Shown here: in pieces, positions 58,701 to 64,000 of the stretch | How positions within the stretch are numbered: the stretch's first letter is position 1 | Layout: each line of letters starts with the position of its first letter | NCBI GenBank assembly: GCA_011033025.1 | Contig: WFMF01000174.1 | Coordinates: 248,001-312,000 of the forward strand | Reading direction: 5' to 3' | Origin: Beroe forskalii | Taxonomy: Eukaryota; Ctenophora; Nuda; Beroida; Beroidae | Length of the DNA stretch: 64,000 bases | Position numbers and translations under genes: made by a program | The notes under the pieces: generated by a model | Databases searched by the model: none | What the model was told of the DNA's origin: nothing | Seen by the model: the letters and a program-made list of their open reading frames with translations, nothing else

Positions 58701-61700
58701 GCATTCTTTCTCATATCACGGGTTTCATAGCAAAGACTTAAAGAACGCTAAAAAACCGCCGCAAATCAACACAACCAGATCCTTTTTGTACTGTACTGTA
58801 GATATCGAAATTTATTCAAATATCAGGCGAATCATGGTGTACTTGCTGGGCTTTCACCCCCTTTTGGTGACTTCAATAGTTGGATTTAGTATGTACTGTG
58901 AAGGTAAGTACTGATTAGAAGCAAATATTTCTTTTTTCGCGAAATCATTGTTCTATTTCTAACGTGATAAATTAGAAGAACCCTTACAAACGTTTCTCAC
59001 ACTCCCATCTTAATCTCCCATCTTCTCCTTTATCAGGTAGAGCCTGAGCAGCCGGAAGAAGAACCTGAACCCCCGGCCCCCGAACCAGCCAGGCCTGCTG
59101 CTCCTAAACGTATTGCCAGCAAGAAGAACGTGAGAAAAGACAGACCCAAGGGCAAGGAACCCAGGCCTGAGAGCATCAGTAAGTGGATTCAGTGTTAAAT
59201 GCATCGCATTGAATTACAAAACTAAAGAAACTGCTATTCAAACTTGTCTTCAAAACTGACTCGAAATGTATACCTAGCAAACTCCTGTGAACATATAAGT
59301 CCTCTTTTCCCTGTGCCCTGATATCTCTAAGAAATCCACTAAGTCCCTTACCTCATTTAAACCCTTCAGTTGATCAGGTAGCAATCTCTTCTGCCTCCGA
59401 TTGATCAGATAATTTGCCATTCCCTTAATACCTAAAACCTCGTATAAACTATAACCCCAACATATTATGACTACACAATTCGTGCTAGCCTCTTATCTTT
59501 TCAAATCAACCATTTGACTACTTGATGCCCCAAAGGGTTACCACCTGGTACCCGGTAAGGGGTTGTTGCAGACTAGTAGACTGTAGACTAGTAGACTAGC
59601 AGACTAGTAGACTAGTAGACTAGTAGACTAGTAGACTAGCAGACTAGAAGACTAGTAGACTAGTAGACTAGTAGACTAGTAGACTAGTAGACTAGTAGAC
59701 TAGTAGACTAGTAGACTAGCAGACTAGTAGACTAGTAGACTAGTAGACTAGTAGACTAGTAGACTAGACTAGTAGACTAGTACTCAAGTAGACTAGTAGA
59801 CTAGTAGACTAGTAGACTAGTAGACTAGTAGACTAGTAGACTAGCAGACTAGTAGACTAGAAGACTAGTAGACTAGTAGACTAGTAGACTAGCAGACTAG
59901 TAGACCAGCAGACTAGTAGACCAGCAGACCAGTAGACTACAACTAGAGACTAGAAGACCAGCAGACCAGCAGACCAGCAGACTAGTAGACTAGTAGACTA
60001 GTAGACTAGTAGACTAGTAGACTAGTAGACTAGTACTCAAGTAGACTAGTAGACCAGTAGACCAGTAGACCAGCAGACCAGTAGACCAGCAGACTAGCAG
60101 ACCAGTGAAAACAGGCAGACCAGCAGACCAGACTAGTGAACTAGTAGACCAGTAGACCAGCAGACCAGCAGACCAGCAGACCAGCAGACTAGTAGACCAG
60201 CAGACTAGCAAGACCAGCAGACCAGCTAGACCAGTAGACCAGTAGACTAGCAGACTAGTAGACCAGGCAGACAAGTAGACCAGTAGACTAGTAGACTAGA
60301 CTAGTAGACTAGTAGACTAGTAGACTAGCAGACTAGAGACTAGTAGACTAGCAGACTAGTAGACCAGTAGAACTAGTAGACCAGAAGACTAGTAGACTAG
60401 AAGACTAGTAGACTAGCAGACCAGCGTTAAGACCAGTGGGACCAGAAGACTAACAGGACCAGTAGACCAGTAGACTAGTAGACTAGTAGACCAGTCTACT
60501 AGTAGACCAGTAGACCAGTAGACCAGCAGGTGCAGCAGAACACTCCCATGGAGATTAAATACAACACCCCTGCAAAGTGTTGTGATGGTCTGTGGATATT
60601 ACGCGACCCCCACCCCCTCCAGTTGACCAGGTAGCAAAGTGTCGTGATGGTCTGTGGATATTGCACTAAAACCCCACCCCTCACTTGACCAGGTAGCAAA
60701 GTGTCGTGATGGTCTGTGGATATTGCACTAAAACCCCACCCCTCACTTGACCAGGTAGCAAAGTGTCGTGATGGTCTGTGGATATTGCACTAAACCCCAT
60801 CCTCACTTGACCAGGTAGCAAAGTGTCGTGATGGTCTGTGGATATTGCACTAAAACCCCATCCCTCACTTGACCAGGTAGCAAAGTGTCGTGATGGTCTG
60901 TGGATATTGCACTAAAACCCCATCCCTCAGTTGACCAAGTAGCAAAGTGTCGTGATGGTCTGTGGATATTGCACTAAAACCCCACCCCTCAGTTGACCAA
61001 GTAGCAATTCCTCAACCGCCTCCTCGCTCCACCTCCCAAGTAAGCTCTACAAGGGGAGAGAGTGCTGGGGCTTCTGGGGCGTCAGACAACAACTCAGGGG
61101 ATGATAACATCTACGATGACCCCTGGCATTCAGTGGATATGCTGCCTCAGCCTCCACCGCCCGGTAGCTTTTCTTTTGTTTGTATTTCAATCTACAAACT
61201 ACAGTACAGAATTGCTCTAGTTTGTACCGTTAGGGTTAGGAGAGAAGCCCTTGCGGTTTTGGGTTCCCATAAGGGCTTTGAAGTTAAATGAAATGAATAA
61301 GTGGAGGATTTGATGCTTTGATGTGACATTAATAGAACAGTGAGGAATAAACAGGGATCTTGTGATATATGAAACAATGGAATAAGCGAAAAATTGTAGG
61401 GTTGAGAAATATAAAAATTTGTTTCATTGTGTGTCTGTTTTAATAACCTTCATGTTAATGGTATTCCTCATTTACTCGTTTAATAACTGAGTGCCTTGTT
61501 AGATAAGATTAATCCAAATATTATTGATGGTGGTCGGAGGTCTCTCTTACTTTTCCCAATGATTTGTACGTTGTTTTGTGTTTCATTTGATATACTCGAC
61601 GCACCGTGACATCACTGATATCACGAGACTGCTCCACGTCATCAATCCCGGGACAACCTTTGAGAGAAAATGTTGAGGCACATTCCATTAGATGAGCCTG

Positions 61701-63794
61701 ATATATTTAATGTATATGTTATTATATATGTTATTTGAATTGAATGTTGTAAACCCGTGATGGAAGTTATTTACTGAAACACGTACTAAGCTCTTGCTGA
61801 GAAGAGTGAAGGATTTAGGTAGATCTCTACCCCTGCTCAAGAAGAATCTCCTCCACCGTGATTCTTAGCTACTCCTTGTTCTTGCCCATTCTGGGATGCT
61901 TCACTACCAATATGAATTTCAAATGTAAACTGAACAATGAAAGTTTTCTCTCGCAGAAATATCACTTCCACGAAATTTTTTCCCTCCCCATTGGCATTTT
62001 TGTGTATACAAAAAGGCAAATGAGAGGGTTGGCAGAGATCGTGGTTTGGGAAGGTGAGAAATAGGATATGTGTATATCAGGTCGAGGTTTGCAATACAAC
62101 TACTGTAATTTCTTGAAAGTGCCCGGATTGCTCCTTTATAATATCAGTCGCGAAAATGTCCCTCCGTCCGTCCGTCCCCTTTTCACACAAATCTTCAAAA
62201 TCACGAATTTCCTAATTCATGAAGCTTTCGGTTGTCAAAAATTTTAATCTCATACGTTGACCAGGCCCATCCGTGCCACATTCCTAGTCACTAAAGTTTC
62301 CATATCGACCAAATCTAATGTCCTGGAAATTGATTTTCATTTCGACTATTTCAAACACAAAACACGATTTTTTCGCCAAAAAGATATTGACTGAGTAAAT
62401 GTGAAGAAGGCTTGCCAAATTTGACTATTCTTTGAGAAATTATGTGGAAAATTGAATCAATATCACAATAAAAAACTGAAATTTTACACGTATTGTTACA
62501 CATTATTAACATGTCATTTCACGACTTCGTAGCGTAATCGGTTAGCGCGTCCGACTTTGTAGTACTGGCACGCTAGAGTTCACGGGTTCAAGCCCCACTA
62601 TAGTCAAATTTCAAATTTTTATTTTCTTAGCTTATCTTCAGTTTTCTGATAGCAAAAAATGATCCTGTATAGCCCAACCAGTTCATCAGAAAGGTTTTAA
62701 ATCAGGTCACAGAAAATCTTCAGTAATAAGTTTAATTCAGCAGTTAGATTTCGAAATACACGATGGCACGATACTCAAATAAGCATGTTGCCCAGGTCTT
62801 TAAGACTAGAATTTCCAAAATGTTGAGTTACAAGACATCAAGCTTCGCGGGGGAGGGAAATTAAGCGCCTGCATACGGTCCACGGGAACAACAATAATTG
62901 CGTCGGTGCAGGCGCAATTCTTGTTAAATGTTTGGAACCTCTGGCTTCTGAGGGCTGCGCCCCAAGACCCCTTCCCTGTAGAAAATGCCCAACCTATTAA
63001 TCTGCTACTAGCATTTTCAAACGAGGTGGCGTGAAGCGCCGCCGATCAGTGAGCTACAATTAAACCAAACTGAAGGAAATTTCTCGGTAAAAAAATATTA
63101 TCTGCAGCCCGTAGGACGAGGGTCTAAACAGATTTGAAACCGATCAGGCAAGTGTCTATGTAATATAGGGTCAGTGGTGTAGTGGTATCGAGTTGAGCAC
63201 AGGATCGAAGGATCCCGGGCTCGATTCCCGGCCAGCGCCACTGAGCTAAGGGTGAGAGATTCATCTTGAGCCTATGCAGCCCGACGGTTCACTCAGCCGA
63301 GCGTACAGGTAACTGTGCGGGAGGGTTTAATGAGGAGCTGCCCATTGCAACGAAGTCTCGAGCGAAGAAAGTATGGATTACACTTCCTTAACCGTCACTG
63401 GCTTCATTTCACTTGAATCCTTCGATTCCTGTCATTGGCCGTACGGCTGTTGGAATAGAAGTAAAACCTTCAAAATAAGATGAAAACTTCAGATCCCAGA
63501 AGATTCTATAAAGCTATAATATTTCCAAACACTACTCTATCTCCCTTTGAACAACATATAAACTTTCAGAAGAGACGTATGATAACGACAGTAGTGGCGA
63601 GGACCCGGCAGGGGCGGAGGACGACGCCACTCTGCGGAGCGACGCCGCGCCGCCGCACCGGCCGCCACGCAGCGAGCCACCCCGGAGCCCCGCTGAGCCG
63701 CCCAAGAAACCGCCGGCGCCGCCCCGGAGACAGCCCCAGCAGCAGCAGCAGTCTCCTCAGCCACCCCCTCACCTGCCCCCACCCAGCCCGCCAA
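52725..63794 (+). CDS. GCK-I family kinase (MAP4K3/5-like), first 11 exons; continues past the window
   Basis: Exons by eye: 52725-52843, 52978-53064, 53172-53274, 53517-53644, 53800-53915, 54437-54507, 54625-54748, 55098-55248, 59037-59178, 60993-61163, 63570-63794, all GT-AG with agreeing phases. Kinase motifs: invariant Lys in [85 protein letters not shown]. These match MAP4K3/5, Ste20-type kinases that feed stress signals to JNK. Exons 9-11 code a proline-rich linker ([33 protein letters not shown]) suited to SH3 partners; the CNH domain is not in the window. Exon 1 is one base short: the Gly loop should read [10 protein letters not shown], but the sequence ATTGGGAGTGG drops the frame, most simply a G-run shortened in assembly. 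Exon 11 is far more GC-rich than its surroundings. Confidence 0.9.
54575..54624 (+). repeat. Partial upstream copy of the MAP4K exon 7 start
   Basis: GAATTACTGCTAAGGAGTGC resembles the exon 7 start at 54625 (GAATAACTGCTATTGAGTGC), exactly 50 bases upstream. The copy lacks an AG acceptor in front and meets a stop after eight codons. It is the third splice-acceptor-adjacent duplication in the window. Confidence 0.7.
54780..55016. repeat. Minisatellite of TGTGTACAG / TGTGTGGCAG units
   Basis: About 24 units of 9-10 bases in MAP4K intron 7. Minus-strand frames rich in [11 protein letters not shown] are artefacts. Confidence 0.95.
57060..57435. repeat. GAGGGGAA-based minisatellite
   Basis: Units such as GGTGAGGGGAAGTATGGTGA and GGGGAATTAACTAATTAAGG recur with variable length, purine-rich on the plus strand. 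Confidence 0.9.
57565..58330. repeat. ~168-base tandem satellite with a two-unit higher order
   Basis: AGAGGCAGATTCA recurs near 57570, 57746, 57910, 58079 and 58247, a spacing of 164-176 bases. CAGGTG and CATGTG variants alternate between units, and CTACCGCTGGCTG alternates with CTATGGCTGGCTG, so the true repeat is a ~336-base dimer. Confidence 0.85.
59370..59415 (+). repeat. Isolated upstream copy of the MAP4K exon 10 acceptor and start
   Basis: CCCTTCAG followed by TTGATCAGGTAGCAATCTC resembles the exon 10 junction at 60993 (CCCCTCAG, then TTGACCAAGTAGCAATTCC), including the following CTGCCTCC. In the exon 9 phase it would code [11 protein letters not shown] and then stop. Confidence 0.7.
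59568..60525. repeat. ~950-base minisatellite of CTAGTAGA / CCAGCAGA units
   Basis: Hundreds of bases of 8-base units, mostly ACTAGTAG in the left half and shifting to ACCAGCAG and ACCAGTAG in the right half. Long minus-strand frames rich in LLVYWSTG are artefacts. It abuts the exon 10 acceptor array. Confidence 0.95.
60555..60992 (+). repeat. Minisatellite of six copies of the MAP4K exon 10 acceptor and exon start
   Basis: Units of 60-62 bases each begin with a near-copy of the first 15 bases of exon 10 (TTGACCAGGTAGCAA), followed by AGTGTCGTGATGGTCTGTGG and a CCCCACCCCTCA(G/C) end. Exon-start copies lie at 60623, 60685, 60747, 60807, 60869 and 60931; the real exon starts at 60993. The copies at 60623 and 60931 keep AG, while the four between have AC. 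In the exon 9 phase a spliced decoy copy would hit TAA after about 15 codons. A partial unit precedes at about 60572. Confidence 0.93.
61164..62522. other. MAP4K intron 10, left part
   Basis: AT-rich intron sequence. A short CCGTCCGTCCGTCC run lies at 62165. No nested gene that I can support. Confidence 0.5.
62523..62605 (+). tRNA. tRNA-like sequence (degenerate gene or SINE head)
   Basis: TAGCGTAATCGGTTAGCGC fits a Pol III A box and D arm, and GGGTTCAAGCC fits the B box (GGTTCRANNCC). The outer GACT/AGTC pair, but the acceptor stem is only about four base pairs and the anticodon arm folds poorly, so this is more likely a tRNA pseudogene or SINE head than a working tRNA. Confidence 0.4.
62944..63056 (+). 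repeat. GC-rich hairpin fragment and partial Helitron-like end
   Basis: GAGGGCTGCGCCCCAAGACC resembles the hairpin cluster at 9645-9726. AAACGAGGTGGCGTG and GCGCCGCC form the first hairpin of the Helitron-like family seen at 11103 and 29137; the second hairpin is absent. Confidence 0.45.
63107..63161 (+). repeat. Dispersed repeat F, partial copy
   Basis: GCCCGTAGGACGAGGGTC and ACCGATCAGGCAAGTGTC match the right half of the copy at 21988-22070. Confidence 0.65.
63168..63475 (+). mobile_element. tRNA-derived SINE
   Basis: The head TCAGTGGTGTAGTGGTATCG (A-box-like) and GGGCTCGATTCCCGG (B-box-like, in a CCGGG/CCCGG arm) is closed by pairing of TCAGTGG with CCACTGA. A non-tRNA body of about 230 bases follows, with no poly(A) tail seen. 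It lies in MAP4K intron 10, just before exon 11. Confidence 0.6.
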
Positions 63795-64000
63795 GTACGG
63801 GGAGTTGTTTGAAGTTCCAGTGATATATCTTATTGGCCCTTATTTGACCGGCCCTTAAGGACAAAACGACTTTGAGATTTTTGTCCAAAGGGCCGGTTTA
63901 AAAATGGCCGGTTAAAATGGGGCTGATTAAATTAAAGGCCAATTAATTAAAGCCAAATGAAACTATTATTACTTGGCTTATGCACTGTTAAATTCATTTT
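63795..64000. other. Start of MAP4K intron 11
   Basis: Begins with donor GTACGG. Short GGCCGGTTTAAAAATGGCCG-type repeats lie near 63890-63930. No exon before the window end. Confidence 0.5.

Larger units (their letters stand above)
55290..58745. mobile_element. Foldback element with inverted GGGAGT minisatellite arms, MAP4K intron 8
   Basis: Outer inverted ends: TGTGATATGAGAAAGAA (left, 55312) and TTCTTTCTCATATCACG (right, 58706). Then CGAGCGAATTACTGCGGGAG (55353) and its complement ending at 58594. Inside, 12-base units such as CCGGGAGTCCTA fill 55370-55830 on one strand; the complement fills 56205-56825 and 58395-58590. A second inverted pair, 55845-55940 against 56095-56200, carries dispersed repeat F. 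Between them lie minisatellites and a 168-base satellite. No transposase. It makes up most of a 3.8-kb intron. Confidence 0.8.

Noticed and set aside
60014-60274. Frame coding [11 protein letters not shown] repeats, resembling a membrane protein.
   Set aside because: Artefact of the CTAGTAGA/CCAGCAGA minisatellite.
63480-63812. A plus-strand frame beginning [11 protein letters not shown] that spans exon 11.
   Set aside because: Exon 11 in phase with exon 10 reads [15 protein letters not shown]; this frame is a shadow.

Overview
This window is nuclear DNA from an animal, probably a marine invertebrate. Genes have short exons split by GT-AG introns, the background is AT-rich, and the reverse-transcriptase, Penelope-like, hAT-like and Helitron-like remains are types common in marine invertebrates. 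I cannot name the phylum. There is no bacterial, organellar or CRISPR content. All exon models were made by eye from reading frames, splice signals and remembered protein families.

Four host loci are visible. (1) 11875-18552, plus: a complete eight-exon TAF3-like gene (TFIID subunit 3), with an N-terminal histone fold, a long Ser/Lys/Pro-rich middle and a C-terminal PHD finger. (2) 19470-19624, plus: one orphan terminal exon of cytosolic aspartate aminotransferase (GOT1-like), with no other exons seen. (3) 36868-37341, minus: an intronless SFT2-domain Golgi transport protein. (4) 52725 to the window end, plus: the first eleven exons of a GCK-I kinase (MAP4K3/MAP4K5-like), giving the kinase domain and a proline-rich linker; the CNH domain would lie beyond the window.

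Most of the rest is repeats. 1-10760 holds a reverse-transcriptase fossil and a LINE tail split by about 7.2 kb of nested elements. 20000-34500 holds a 350-base tandem repeat, a near-identical inverted pair of one LINE family, a second LINE family and a hAT-like element with clear 8-base target duplications. 37500-38560 is a Penelope-like remnant with a hammerhead-like fold. 38920-49103 is three elements deep: a 2-kb palindromic element split by a young Ty1/copia element, itself split by a short gag-only LTR element. 49327-52150 holds inverted-repeat and duplicated elements.

The most unusual signal is at intron ends. In TAF3, the 3' splice site plus the first ~30 coding bases of the PHD exon is repeated upstream 18 times at ~62-base spacing. 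In the MAP4K gene, the 3' splice site plus the start of exon 10 is repeated six times at 62-base spacing, and exon 7 shows a single partial copy. Only the last copy runs into the real exon in each case. Two neighbouring unrelated genes therefore carry minisatellites seeded at a splice acceptor, forming arrays of decoy acceptors. From memory, minisatellites overlapping exon-intron junctions have been reported in amphioxus, so the class may not be wholly new; I cannot verify that here.
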